Positions 52,708 through 61,146 are shown, counted from the first letter of the stretch. The stretch is DNA of 64,000 bases from Geodermatophilus poikilotrophus (GCF_900111455.1 NZ_FOIE01000003.1:124001-188000), one strand, 5' to 3'. Made by a program: numbers and translations. Notes: generated from the sequence alone by a model not told the origin.

Positions 52708-54116
52708 GCACCGACTGGGACGTCGTCGTCGTGGGCGCCGGGATCGCCGGGCTGACCGCCGCGCGGGTCGCCGCCGAGCACGGCCTGCGGGTGGTCGCCT
52801 ACGACCGGCTGACCCCCGGCGGCCAGCTGGTCAACCTCACCGCGCTGCACGAGCACCCGGGCGGCACCGGGCCGGAGCTGGTGGCGGCGCTCACCGCCGC
52901 GGCCGAGGGGGCCGGGGTCCGTCTGGCGTACGCGGAGGTCACCCGCGTGCACCCGGGCTCGCCGGTGCGGCTGGAGACCTCGGGCGGCGAGGTCACCGCC
53001 GGCGCGGTCGTCGTCGCGACCGGGCTCGGTCCCGGTCGGCTGGGGCTGCCGGGGGAGGAGGCGCTCGCCAGGCGCGGCGTCTCCACCTGCGCCGGCTGCG
53101 ACGGCCCGCTGTTCCGCGGCCGCGCGGTCGCGGTCGTCGGCGACGACGAGTGGACGGCGGAGGAGGCGCTCGAGCTGGCCGGCTGGGCGTCCGCGGTGAC
53201 GGTGCTGGTGCCGGGGCAGCCGCGGTGGTCGCCGGACCGGGCGGCGCGGCTGGCGGCCGCCGAGCGGGTCGAGGTGGTCCCGGATGCGACGGTCACCGCG
53301 CTGCGCGGCGAGGGCGTGCTGTCCGGCGTCGTCGTCCGCACCGCCGACGGGGAGCGCGCGCTGGCCGTCGCCGGGCTGTTCCCCTTCGTGGGCCGCCGCG
53401 GGCCCGAGGGCCTGGTCGAGGGGCTGGCCGCCGACGCGCAGGGCCGACTGGTGCCGTCGGGCGGGGTGCTCGTGGCCGGTGACGCCCGGGCCGGTGCGGA
53501 GCAGTCGCTGACCGCCGCCGAGGCCGACGGGCGCGCCGCCGGGGAAGCCGCCCTCGGGGCGCTGGCGGCGTCCTCCGGGTCGCTGCGGATCGTGGACCCG
53601 ACCCACGGCGTGCTGCCGGAGGTCGACGCCGCGCCGGTGGGCGCCGGGAGCACGGCGACGTGGACCGACGTCGCGCTGTTCACCAACTCCAAGCCGAACG
53701 CGACCGAGCTGCTGCGCGGACTCGGCGAGCGGCTGCAGGCGCACTGGGGGCTGCCCGAGCTGGGCTTCGCGGCCAAGGAGAACGCCTCGGTCGCGGCCGA
53801 GAAGGACACCATCGACTGGCTGTCGCAGCGCTTCAAGATGGTGCTCGTTGCGGTCGGCGACTAGGGCTCGTGCTCGTCGTGGAGTCTCCACGACTCGGTG
53901 GAACTGGAGCGGCGCGGCGTCGTCGCACCGCTGGTGGTGACCGAGACGTTCCTGCCGCTGGTGCAGGCGCAGGCCCGGGCGCGGCGGGTGGAGCCCCGCC
54001 TGGTCGTCGTCCCGCACCCGGTCGGCGGGCTGAACGAGGCCGAGCTGGCCGGCCGGATCGAGGGCGCGGCGGCGGAGCTGCTGCGGATGGCCGACGAGGC
54101 GAGGGGAGGGGCGTGA
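52704..54116 (+). CDS. TrxR-like flavoprotein fused to UGSC selenoprotein (UAG = Sec)
   Basis: An in-frame UAG at 53862-53864 is proposed to encode selenocysteine 387 of a 470-residue protein. Residues 1-~290 are thioredoxin-reductase-like: VVVGAGIAG near residue 8, redox CAGC (Cys129, Cys132) followed by DGPLF, and the closing VAGDARAGAEQSL. Residues ~293-470 match UGSC-family proteins: LFTNSKPNATELL, AAKENASVAAEKD, then GD-U-GSCSSWSLHD across the UAG, and ELERRGVVAPLVVTETF with VVVPHPVGG after it. If UAG were a stop, the product would be 386 residues and lack the family's motif; the downstream frame has no good ribosome site. A SECIS-like hairpin follows the UAG. Other genes here still end at TAG. 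Overlaps both neighbours. Probable role: thiol/selenol redox chemistry linked to acyl-CoA breakdown. Confidence 0.85.
53876..53894 (+). promoter_or_regulatory. bSECIS-like hairpin downstream of UAG-Sec codon
   Basis: Stem GTCGTGGA (53876-53883) pairs with TCCACGAC (53887-53894) around GTC; read more openly, TCGTGG/CCACGA encloses AGUCU. Counting the UAG as bases 1-3, the loop G and U are at 23 and 24, the positions SelB needs in E. coli fdhF (AGGUCU loop). The bulged U17 of fdhF is not matched (C here). Confidence 0.7.
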
Positions 54117-55141
54117 GCGCCGGACTGCTCGACCTGCCCGGGGTCACGGAGGAGAGCTGGCAGGAGGAGGCCCACCGCCGCGGTTGGGGCGACGGGCTGC
54201 CGCTGGTCGCGCCGACCCCGGCCCGGGTGGCGGCGGCGCTGGCCGCGCTCGACGGCATCGACCTGGAGCTCGGTCCGCTGCCGCCGTCCGGGCTGGTGCC
54301 GACCCGGGAGAGCTTCGCGGCGAACGCGGTGATGGCCGGCTGCCGGCCGGTGGACCTGCCGGTGGTGCTCGCGGCCGTCCGCGCGCTGCAGGCCCCGGAG
54401 TACAACCTGCACGGCGTGCTGGCGACGACCCACCCCTGCGCGCCGATGGTCGTCGTCAACGGCCCGGTGCGCGGGACGCTCGGCATCAACTCCGGCAGCA
54501 ACTGCCTGGGCCAGGGCACCCGGGCCAACGCCGTCATCGGCCGGGCGGTGCAGCTGGTCACCACGCACGTCGGCGGCGCGCGCCCGGGCGTGATGGACCG
54601 GGCGACGCAGGGCAGCCCGGCCAAGTACTCGTTCTGCTTCGGCGAGAACGAGGAGGACAGCCCGTTCCCGCCGTTCTCGGTGCGCCGGGGCTTCGCGCCG
54701 GGGGAGTCGGTGGTGACGGTCGCGGCGACCGAGGGGCCGCACAACGTCAACGACCACGGCGGGACGACGGCCGAGGACCTGCTGCTCACCATCGCCGGGA
54801 CCATGGCCCAGCCGGGGTCGAACAACGTGTACGTCAAGGGCCCGCACTTCCTGGTGCTCGGCCCGGAGCACGCGGCCACCTTCGCCCGCGACGGGTGGAC
54901 GGCCGACGCGGTGCGGGACGCGCTGTGGGAGCGGGCGCGGATCCCGGTGGCGGAGGTGTCGGAGGCCAATCAGCGGCAGTTCGAGGACTGGGGCGTGGTG
55001 CCCGACAACGACGCCTACCCGGTGAGCACCGGCCCGGAGATGCTGCACGTGCTGGTGGCCGGGGGAGCGGGCAAGCACTCGGCGTGGATCCCGTCGTTCG
55101 GTGCGACGGCGGCGGTGTCGCGACCGGTCCCCGGTGCCTGA
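54113..55141 (+). CDS. Unknown protein of the UGSC operon (paralogue 1)
   Basis: A 342-residue soluble protein; family not recognised by me. It shares a common plan with the next gene: GDGLPLVAPTPARV, VNGPVRGTLGINSG, NAVIGRAVQLV, GSPAKYSFCFGENEE and GGAGKHSAWIPSFG. The Cys in SPAKYxxC and the Cys in MAGCRPVDLP are shared, as is a glycine-rich segment. GTG 54113 overlaps the selenoprotein stop. A redox or thiol-transfer partner of the UGSC protein is suggested only by context. Confidence 0.65.
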   Translation: MSAGLLDLPGVTEESWQEEAHRRGWGDGLPLVAPTPARVAAALAALDGIDLELGPLPPSGLVPTRESFAANAVMAGCRPVDLPVVLAAVRALQAPEYNLHGVLATTHPCAPMVVVNGPVRGTLGINSGSNCLGQGTRANAVIGRAVQLVTTHVGGARPGVMDRATQGSPAKYSFCFGENEEDSPFPPFSVRRGFAPGESVVTVAATEGPHNVNDHGGTTAEDLLLTIAGTMAQPGSNNVYVKGPHFLVLGPEHAATFARDGWTADAVRDALWERARIPVAEVSEANQRQFEDWGVVPDNDAYPVSTGPEMLHVLVAGGAGKHSAWIPSFGATAAVSRPVPGA

Positions 55142-56168
55142 GCTGCCGCTGTTCCCCCCGGACGCCGATCCGGCGGCGGTGGCCGCCGACCTGCTGGCCG
55201 CGGGGCACGGCGACGGGCTGCCGGTGGTGCCGCCGACCGCGGCCCGGCTCGACGCGGTGGTGGCCGGGGCCGCCGACCCGGACGCCGCCCTGGGGCAGGT
55301 GCCACCGCTGTTCGGCGAGCTGACCGTGCGGGCCGTGGCCTGGTACGCGGTGCTGGCCGGGTGCCCGGCGCCCGCGCTCCCGGTGGTGGTAGCCGCGTGC
55401 CGGGCGGCGCTGGAGCCGGGGTTCAACCTGCTCGGCCTCGCGACCACGACCGGGGCGCCGGCGGTGGGCGTGCTGGTGCACGGGCCGGTCGCCCGCCGGG
55501 TCGGGATGACCTCGGGCGCGGGCGGGCTGGGCACCGGGAACGCGGGGAACGCCGGCGTCGGGCGGGCGGTCTCCCTCGCCCTCGCCGGGATCGGCGGGGC
55601 ACGCGCCGGACTGACCGACATGGCGACGATCGGCTCGCCGGCGAAGTACACCTGCTGCACGGCGGAGGCGCCCCGTCCGCTGCCCTCGCTGGCCCAGCGG
55701 CGCGGGCTCGGGGTGGACGTCGACGCGGTGACCGTGGTTGGGGTCGGCGGGCTGGTCGAGGTGCTGCCGGGTGAGGGGTACCGCGAGCCGCCGTCCGTGC
55801 TGGGTCCGGCTGCGGCGGCGATGGCGGGCGCGGCCATGGCCGCCGGGGACCCGGGCCGCTTCCGGGACGGCGAGCAGTTCCTGCTGCTGCCGCCGGAGCT
55901 CGCCGCGCTGGTGGGGGAGCAGGGCTGGGGCGCCGACCGGATGGCCGGGTTCCTCTTCGAGCAGGGCAGCGCGCTGCTGCGGGCGTCGGCGTCCGCGCTG
56001 GCGTTCCGCGCGGGACTGCCGGTCTACGCCGCCGGGGACCTGCGCGTGGCGGCCTCGGCGGACGACGTCCGGGTCGTGGTCACCGGCGGGGCGGGCGGGA
56101 AGATGGCGCTGCTGCCGACCTGGGCGGGGGGCTCGCGGTCGGTGACCGCCGCCGTCCGCCCGCTCTGA
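55134..56168 (+). CDS. Unknown protein of the UGSC operon (paralogue 2)
   Basis: A 344-residue paralogue of the preceding gene: GDGLPVVPPTAARL, VHGPVARRVGMTSG, NAGVGRAVSLA, GSPAKYTCCTAEAP and GGAGGKMALLPTWAGG. The SPAKYxxC Cys is kept and doubled (TCC). GTG 55134 overlaps the previous stop by 8 bases. The pair probably forms a heteromeric complex. Last gene of the operon, followed by a family B hairpin. Confidence 0.65.
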   Translation: MPELPLFPPDADPAAVAADLLAAGHGDGLPVVPPTAARLDAVVAGAADPDAALGQVPPLFGELTVRAVAWYAVLAGCPAPALPVVVAACRAALEPGFNLLGLATTTGAPAVGVLVHGPVARRVGMTSGAGGLGTGNAGNAGVGRAVSLALAGIGGARAGLTDMATIGSPAKYTCCTAEAPRPLPSLAQRRGLGVDVDAVTVVGVGGLVEVLPGEGYREPPSVLGPAAAAMAGAAMAAGDPGRFRDGEQFLLLPPELAALVGEQGWGADRMAGFLFEQGSALLRASASALAFRAGLPVYAAGDLRVAASADDVRVVVTGGAGGKMALLPTWAGGSRSVTAAVRPL

Positions 56169-56222
56169 CGCGCGGCCGGCGACCCGGACGAGAGCTGGGT
56201 CCCGGTGTCCTCCTCCCCGCGG

Positions 56223-56260
56223 GCTCGTGCTCTGCCCACCACCGTGGGCAGAGCACGAGC
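56223..56260. repeat. Family B palindrome, copy 3
   Basis: The most complete copy: 17-bp perfect arms GCTCGTGCTCTGCCCAC (56223-56239) and GTGGGCAGAGCACGAGC (56244-56260) around CACC. Lies between the convergent UGSC operon and copper amine oxidase gene; likely bidirectional terminator. Confidence 0.7.
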
Positions 56261-56279
56261 GCCGGTGCCGCGGGTCCGG

Positions 56280-58181
56280 CTACCCGGGGGTGCAGGGGGA
56301 CGACATCGAGGGCGGGGTGTCCAGCGCGGGGTTGCGGTCGAAGAAGCCGACCGGCACCAGCCGGAAGCCGGCCACCTCGACCGGCATGACCGGCCAGTCC
56401 TCCGGGCGCGGGAAGTGGGTCGCCCCGAAGGTGTGCCACAGCACGACGTCCTCGTCCTCCAGCGACCGGTTCCCGGACACGAACGCCGGCAGCCCACCCG
56501 CGTCGGCCAGGTCGCCGGCGGCGTACCGCTGCGCGGGGTCGTACCGGGTCACCCACAGGTGCCTGGTCGCGAACGCCGCCCGGCGGTGGGTGGACGACGA
56601 CTCGTCGGCCAGCAGCACCGGCCTGCCCTCGGGCACGAGCGCGTAGGCCACCGGCTGGCCCAGCCGGTTGGTCACCGACGGGTTCACCACGTGCCACACC
56701 CGGTCGACCAGCGGGTCGGCCATGCGCTGGGCCGTCCACTCCCGCGTGAGCGCCGTGCGCCGACGGCGGAAGGCCCTGCCGTCCGGGTCGGTCCGGCTGA
56801 CCGGTTCCCGCACCGCGTCCACCTCGTGGACCGTGTTCGTCCGCCCGTCGACCGCCATGTCCAGCCGGGCGCAGAACAGGTGCTGGTGGAACGGCGCCCC
56901 CGGCCCGTGCCCGGCCTCCGTCGCGCAGGGGTACTCGGCGCCGCGGTGGGTGGACGCGAAGGGCAGGCCGGTCGCCCGCACCTCGAGCTGGACGACCCCG
57001 TCGAGGTGCAGGTACCAGGAGAAGCCGTAGTCGTAGCTCCCGACGGTGGTCGAGGTCCTGACCACCAGCCGCCGCTGCCGCCGGGTCCGGGACGTGGCGC
57101 TGGAGAAGTCGGTGTGCCTCCAGAGGATCCCGGCGTCCTCCTCGTGCAGGGAGACGGCGCGCGGGACGACCTGCGGCCGGCCGTCGTCGTCGGCCAGTGG
57201 CACGTCGAGGAACCGCATCTCGCCCAGGCAGTCGCAACCCGGGTCGGGGGAGGTGCCGAACCGGCCGAAGAGGTACTCGCCGGCGTCGGCGTAGTCCTGC
57301 CAGGAGCGCACGGGGAAGGGGTCGGCGTGCGGCACCACCATCTCGGCGATGGACGCCCGGTGGATGACCGACCGGCCGTCGTGGGTGACCTGGTGCAGCG
57401 ACAGCCCCTCGCGGCTGTCGAAGCCGATGCGGAACTCCCAGCCGGCCCAGCGCACGACGTCGTCCTCGACGGCGCAGGCGGGTCCCCCCGGCGAGGTGCT
57501 CCCGGTGCGCCGGGGGTCCCTGGCCGGGGGGACGGCGGGCGGCGGCGCGTTCTCCTGCCCGCGCTCGGCCGGCACCGGCAGGTCGAGCGCGTCGTGCACC
57601 GCGATGGCCCGCCGCCGGGTGAGGTCGAGGTAGGCGACGAGGCCATCGACCGGTCGGGCCCGCGAGACGTCCTGCGGACCGGTCCGCTGGAAGCCGAGCA
57701 CGCGGATCGTCCGGCGTCCGTACTGCTCGGAGCAGCCGTACATCCCGGCGGTGAGCGGAACGGCGCGGACGCTCCCGACGTCGAGCCCGCGTCGCGCCAG
57801 CGCGGCCCGCCAGCGCTCGTCCCCGGCCAGCAGCTCCCCGGCCTCCGCGAACTCCTCGGGCAGGAGCGGGACCCGGCCCTCGGGAGCCACGTCGACCCCG
57901 GTGTCGCGGACGACGGTCCGGCGGGTCAGCGACACCGACAGGTCGCGGGCCCGGCAGGTGACCCGGTCCAGCAGCAGCACCCGCACGCGGCGGTCGACGT
58001 CCGTGCCCGGGGTCCAGCCGAGGACCTCGGCCTTGTCCGGCTCCTCCAGGCCGACGTAGACGAAGCGGGTCGTGCCGGTGAGGATCCCGGCGACCAGTTC
58101 CCGGACCGCGTCGATCTCCTCGGCCGTCAGCCGCGACAGCGGGTGGCGGACGGCGGTGGCGGGGGCTGCGGTGGCGGTCAT
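56280..58181 (-). CDS. Copper amine oxidase
   Basis: A 633-residue quinoprotein amine oxidase with N2/N3 domains (RFVYVGLEEPDKAEVLGW) and the large catalytic domain. Copper ligands are in HQHLFCARLDM and in THFPRPEDWPVMP. The cofactor tyrosine is Tyr383 in VGSYDYGF; the residue before it is Ser382, where the family has Asn. LGCDCLG-like CDCLGEMRFLD is present. It oxidises a primary amine to aldehyde, ammonia and H2O2. Whether the Ser slows TPQ formation is unknown. No signal peptide, so cytosolic. ATG 58181. Confidence 0.85.
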   Translation of the reverse strand: MTATAAPATAVRHPLSRLTAEEIDAVRELVAGILTGTTRFVYVGLEEPDKAEVLGWTPGTDVDRRVRVLLLDRVTCRARDLSVSLTRRTVVRDTGVDVAPEGRVPLLPEEFAEAGELLAGDERWRAALARRGLDVGSVRAVPLTAGMYGCSEQYGRRTIRVLGFQRTGPQDVSRARPVDGLVAYLDLTRRRAIAVHDALDLPVPAERGQENAPPPAVPPARDPRRTGSTSPGGPACAVEDDVVRWAGWEFRIGFDSREGLSLHQVTHDGRSVIHRASIAEMVVPHADPFPVRSWQDYADAGEYLFGRFGTSPDPGCDCLGEMRFLDVPLADDDGRPQVVPRAVSLHEEDAGILWRHTDFSSATSRTRRQRRLVVRTSTTVGSYDYGFSWYLHLDGVVQLEVRATGLPFASTHRGAEYPCATEAGHGPGAPFHQHLFCARLDMAVDGRTNTVHEVDAVREPVSRTDPDGRAFRRRRTALTREWTAQRMADPLVDRVWHVVNPSVTNRLGQPVAYALVPEGRPVLLADESSSTHRRAAFATRHLWVTRYDPAQRYAAGDLADAGGLPAFVSGNRSLEDEDVVLWHTFGATHFPRPEDWPVMPVEVAGFRLVPVGFFDRNPALDTPPSMSSPCTPG

Positions 58182-58260
58182 GCCGGGCTCCTCACCACGG
58201 GGATCCCACTCTGGCCCACGATGCGGCCGGTGCTCTACGGACTTCCGACCCGACGGGGTC

Positions 58261-58335
58261 TCACGGCAGGACCTGGCCTCCTGCAGGGCCCCGCCGCGAG
58301 CCTGCGAGCGGTGGGGGGCAGGGGGTCCTCTCTCA
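58261..58335 (-). terminator. Family A repeat after the GT51 gene
   Basis: On the minus strand it starts at the GT51 gene's TGA, GAGAGGACCCCCTGCCCCCC, then contains CGCAGGCTCG and GGCGGGGCCCTGCAGG. Diverged in the outer part from the helR and hemerythrin copies. Confidence 0.5.
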
Positions 58336-59445
58336 GGCAGTGCCCTCCGCGGCGATCAGGTCGGCGACCGCCTGCGGGCGGGTCGAGCAGTCGTCGTCAG
58401 AGGCCGGCTGGTCACCGGCCAGGCCGGTGACCCCGGCGTCCTCGACCGGCTGGAACCCGAGACGCTCGATGTGCCGGGGCACCCGGTTCTGGGCGTTGAC
58501 CACGTGCGAGCGGGACAGCCAGCCCTGGCCGTCGGCGACGTCGAAGTCCAGGCCGCCGCCGGGTGCCCGCTGCACGTGGCCGGGGGAGGGCAGCAGCCCG
58601 ACCAGCTGCACCGCCTGGTCGACCGGGAGGTCCTGCGGCGGGCGGTCGAAGTAGTACCAGCTGGCCGCGCAGACTCCGTAGAGCGAGGGCCCGAACTGGG
58701 CGTAGTTGACGTAGAGCTCGAGCATCCGGCGGTCGTCGACGGCCAGCGCGAGCTCCGCGGACAACCCGGCCTCCACGGCCTTGCGCCAGGAGCTCATCTC
58801 CTGGTTCAGGAAGAGGTTCTTGGCGACCTGCTGCGGGATGGTCGAGCCCGAGGGGTCCTCGTCGCCGGCGAGGTGCGCCTGCGCGCGGGCCCACATCTCG
58901 TCCCAGGTGAAGGCACCGGATCGATAGGGCAGCTTCGCGTCCTCGTGCGCGATGACGGCGGCGAGGAAGTTGCGCGACACGTGCTCGACCGGCACCGACT
59001 GCTGGAGGGCGCCGTTCGGGTTGGCCGCCATGAACGCCGTCGTCGGCGGGTCGACCCAGCGCAGCGAGAGCATCACCAGCGCCTGGACGACGAAGCCGAC
59101 GACGAGCACCTTCCCGACCCGCCCGGCGAGCTGCCGGCGCCGGCGGGGCCGGTCCGGCCGGTCGTACCCGTCCCGCCGTCCGCCCTGGGGACGCCGCTCG
59201 TCGCGGTCCTCCCGGTCGCGGCGCCGCCGCCGGCGCCCGGGCTGCTCCTCCGGCGCGGGACCGTAGCCGTCGACGCCGTACCGGTCGGCCGCGTCGTCCC
59301 ACGGCGAGCGGAGGGGCGGCACCGGCCGGGACGGGACCGCGTCGTCGTACCCGGACCAGCCGTTGTCGGGCCGGTCGGCGGTCGTGGTGCCGCGGTTCCG
59401 CCGGCGGCGGACGCCGGGCCAGCGATCCGGTGAGCCGTGGGGCAT
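58333..59445 (-). CDS. GT51 peptidoglycan transglycosylase (MtgA-like)
   Basis: A 370-residue single-pass membrane enzyme. The first ~110 residues are a disordered Arg/Pro/Asp-rich cytosolic tail; a membrane helix follows (VGKVLVVGFVVQALVML), then the GT51 domain: IAHEDAKLPY (catalytic Glu), GSTIPQQVAKNLFL, RKAVEAGLSAELAL and the second Glu in LELYVNYAQFG. No penicillin-binding domain, so it only polymerises glycan strands from lipid II. ATG 59445 with GGGAGAG upstream; ATG 59481 is an alternative start. Confidence 0.85.
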   Translation of the reverse strand: MPHGSPDRWPGVRRRRNRGTTTADRPDNGWSGYDDAVPSRPVPPLRSPWDDAADRYGVDGYGPAPEEQPGRRRRRRDREDRDERRPQGGRRDGYDRPDRPRRRRQLAGRVGKVLVVGFVVQALVMLSLRWVDPPTTAFMAANPNGALQQSVPVEHVSRNFLAAVIAHEDAKLPYRSGAFTWDEMWARAQAHLAGDEDPSGSTIPQQVAKNLFLNQEMSSWRKAVEAGLSAELALAVDDRRMLELYVNYAQFGPSLYGVCAASWYYFDRPPQDLPVDQAVQLVGLLPSPGHVQRAPGGGLDFDVADGQGWLSRSHVVNAQNRVPRHIERLGFQPVEDAGVTGLAGDQPASDDDCSTRPQAVADLIAAEGTA

Positions 59446-59553
59446 GGCGCGGTGCTCTCCCTGGTGGACGCGAACCGTCATGGTACGGCGGCGGAGGGTG
59501 AGACCCGGAGAGTCGTCCGGTGAGTTCCGTGCCACCGGCCGGTCTGCCCTCGT

Positions 59554-60138
59554 ATGGAGACGGTGCAGCTCGACCTCGGTCCGCAGACGACGGAGCTGGC
59601 CCGGGTGGTGGCCGGCATCCGCGACGACCAGCTCGGCGACCCGACCCCGTGCGCCGGCACCCCGGTGGCGGGGCTGCTTGCGCACGTGGCGGGCCTGACG
59701 ACGGCGTTCCGGATGGCCGCGGAGAAGACGCCGGTGTCCGGCGGGCCGTCGGCGTCGGCCGACGACCTGCCGCCCGACTGGCGCACCGCGATCCCGGAAC
59801 GGCTCGACGCACTGGTGGAGGCGTGGCGGCGGCCCGCGGCATGGGAGGGGATCGCGGAGGCCGGCGGCGTGACGATGCCCGCGCCCGTCGCGGCGGCCGT
59901 GGCGCTCGACGAGGTGCTGGTGCACGGCTGGGACCTCGCCGTCGCCACCGGGCAGGACTACGCGGCCGATCCGGCGTCGGTGGCGGCGTGCACGGGGTTC
60001 GCCGCCCAGGCCGCCGCCGAGGGGCCCACGCCCGGGCTGTTCGGCCCGCCGGTGCCCGTGCCCGACGACGCCCCGCCGCTGCACCGGCTGCTGGGCCTCA
60101 CCGGCCGCGATCCCGCGTGGCGCCCACCGACGAGTTGA
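59554..60138 (+). CDS. TIGR03086 family metal-binding protein
   Basis: A 194-residue DinB/mycothiol-isomerase-like helical protein: TPCAGTPVAGLLAHVAGL (metal His) near residue 30-47 and LVHGWDLAVATG. TIGR03086 proteins are common in actinobacteria and may be mycothiol-dependent; the exact reaction is unknown. ATG 59554; stop codon lies within the terminator hairpin. Confidence 0.75.
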   Translation: METVQLDLGPQTTELARVVAGIRDDQLGDPTPCAGTPVAGLLAHVAGLTTAFRMAAEKTPVSGGPSASADDLPPDWRTAIPERLDALVEAWRRPAAWEGIAEAGGVTMPAPVAAAVALDEVLVHGWDLAVATGQDYAADPASVAACTGFAAQAAAEGPTPGLFGPPVPVPDDAPPLHRLLGLTGRDPAWRPPTS

Positions 60139-60181
60139 TCACGGGCTCGTCGCCGCCCGAGGGTGCGACGACCCCGTGATC
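60137..60181. terminator. Long hairpin overlapping the stop codon
   Basis: Arms GATCACGGG-C-TCGTCGC (60137-60153) and GCGACGA-C-CCCGTGATC (60165-60181), with one C-C mismatch, loop of 11. It begins inside the TGA of the TIGR03086 gene and lies between convergent genes; a bidirectional terminator. Confidence 0.65.
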
Positions 60182-60257
60182 GACAGCCGGTGAGGCCGGG
60201 CAGCTCACCCCTCCGGCCGCGGGTCACCGCGCTCCGGCTCCTGCACCCGCCGTCCGG

Positions 60258-61040
60258 TCAGGGCAGCTGCCGTGCCAGGTCCTCGATCGGGGCCGACCAG
60301 GCCGCCGGTGTCGTCCACACGAAGCTGTGCGCGCCGGGCACCGCGCGGAACCGGCCGTCGGGCGCCAGGTCGGCGAGCTCGCGTGCCCACTCCTCGGTGC
60401 ACAGCCGGTCCTGGTCCCCCCGCAGCACGAGCACCGGCACCTGCACCTGCGGGACGACGTCCTCGAGAGCGTCGGCGAGGTGCGCCGATAGGGCGTGCCG
60501 GACCCGGCGCAGGCCGGCACGCTGCCGTTCGGAGGTGTGCTGGGCGTCGAGGCTCGGCGGTTCCAGCGCGTGGTTGCGCCGCCAGGCCAGCAGCACCCGG
60601 CGCAGGCTGCGGAAGCGCGGGTCGACGGTCGGGCTGGCCAGGACGAGCGCCCGCACGTCCCGGGGACGGCGGACCGCGACCCGCGCCGCCACCTGCGTGC
60701 CGCTGGAGTGCCCGGCGAGCACGATGCCGCCGAGCCCGCCGGCGTCGAGCCACTGCACCACGGCGTCGGTGAACTGGGCGACGTCCAGCGGGTGCGGCGG
60801 CTCCCCGCTGCCGGAGAAGCCGGGCAGCTCGACCAGGTGGGCGCGCGTCCAGCTGCCGAGCTCGCACAGCGCCGGCTGCAGGTAGTCGGCCACGGCCAGC
60901 CCGGGGACGACGACCACCTCGGGAACGCCGTCGCGCGGCGTCCCCACCGTGCGGCTGCGCAGGACGCCCCAGCTGGTGGGGCGGTGCGCGAGCTCGACGT
61001 CGGGCGGGCCGTGCGGACCCCCGCCGGGGTCGAGAGCCAT
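60258..61040 (-). CDS. Alpha/beta fold hydrolase
   Basis: A 260-residue hydrolase: VVVPGLAVADY, VELPGFSGSGEPP, nucleophile Ser in LAGHSSGTQV, Asp in LRGDQDRLC and His in GAHSFVW. General esterase/hydrolase; substrate unknown. ATG 61040. Confidence 0.75.
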   Translation of the reverse strand: MALDPGGGPHGPPDVELAHRPTSWGVLRSRTVGTPRDGVPEVVVVPGLAVADYLQPALCELGSWTRAHLVELPGFSGSGEPPHPLDVAQFTDAVVQWLDAGGLGGIVLAGHSSGTQVAARVAVRRPRDVRALVLASPTVDPRFRSLRRVLLAWRRNHALEPPSLDAQHTSERQRAGLRRVRHALSAHLADALEDVVPQVQVPVLVLRGDQDRLCTEEWARELADLAPDGRFRAVPGAHSFVWTTPAAWSAPIEDLARQLP

Positions 61041-61146
61041 GGCGCGACCGTAGCCAACGGCGTCCGCTGCGGCGGGACGGCGTTGCTGGTTGACTCCGGC
61101 CAGACGGTGAGCCGAGCCGTCCGGGTCGGCCCGGGAGGGGTGCGCC

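Noticed and set aside
53862..53898. Reading the TAG as a true stop, with a separate small gene starting at GTG 53898
   Set aside because: The small product would begin in mid-domain, lacks a good ribosome site, and the family motif spans the TAG in frame. I keep this as the main alternative.
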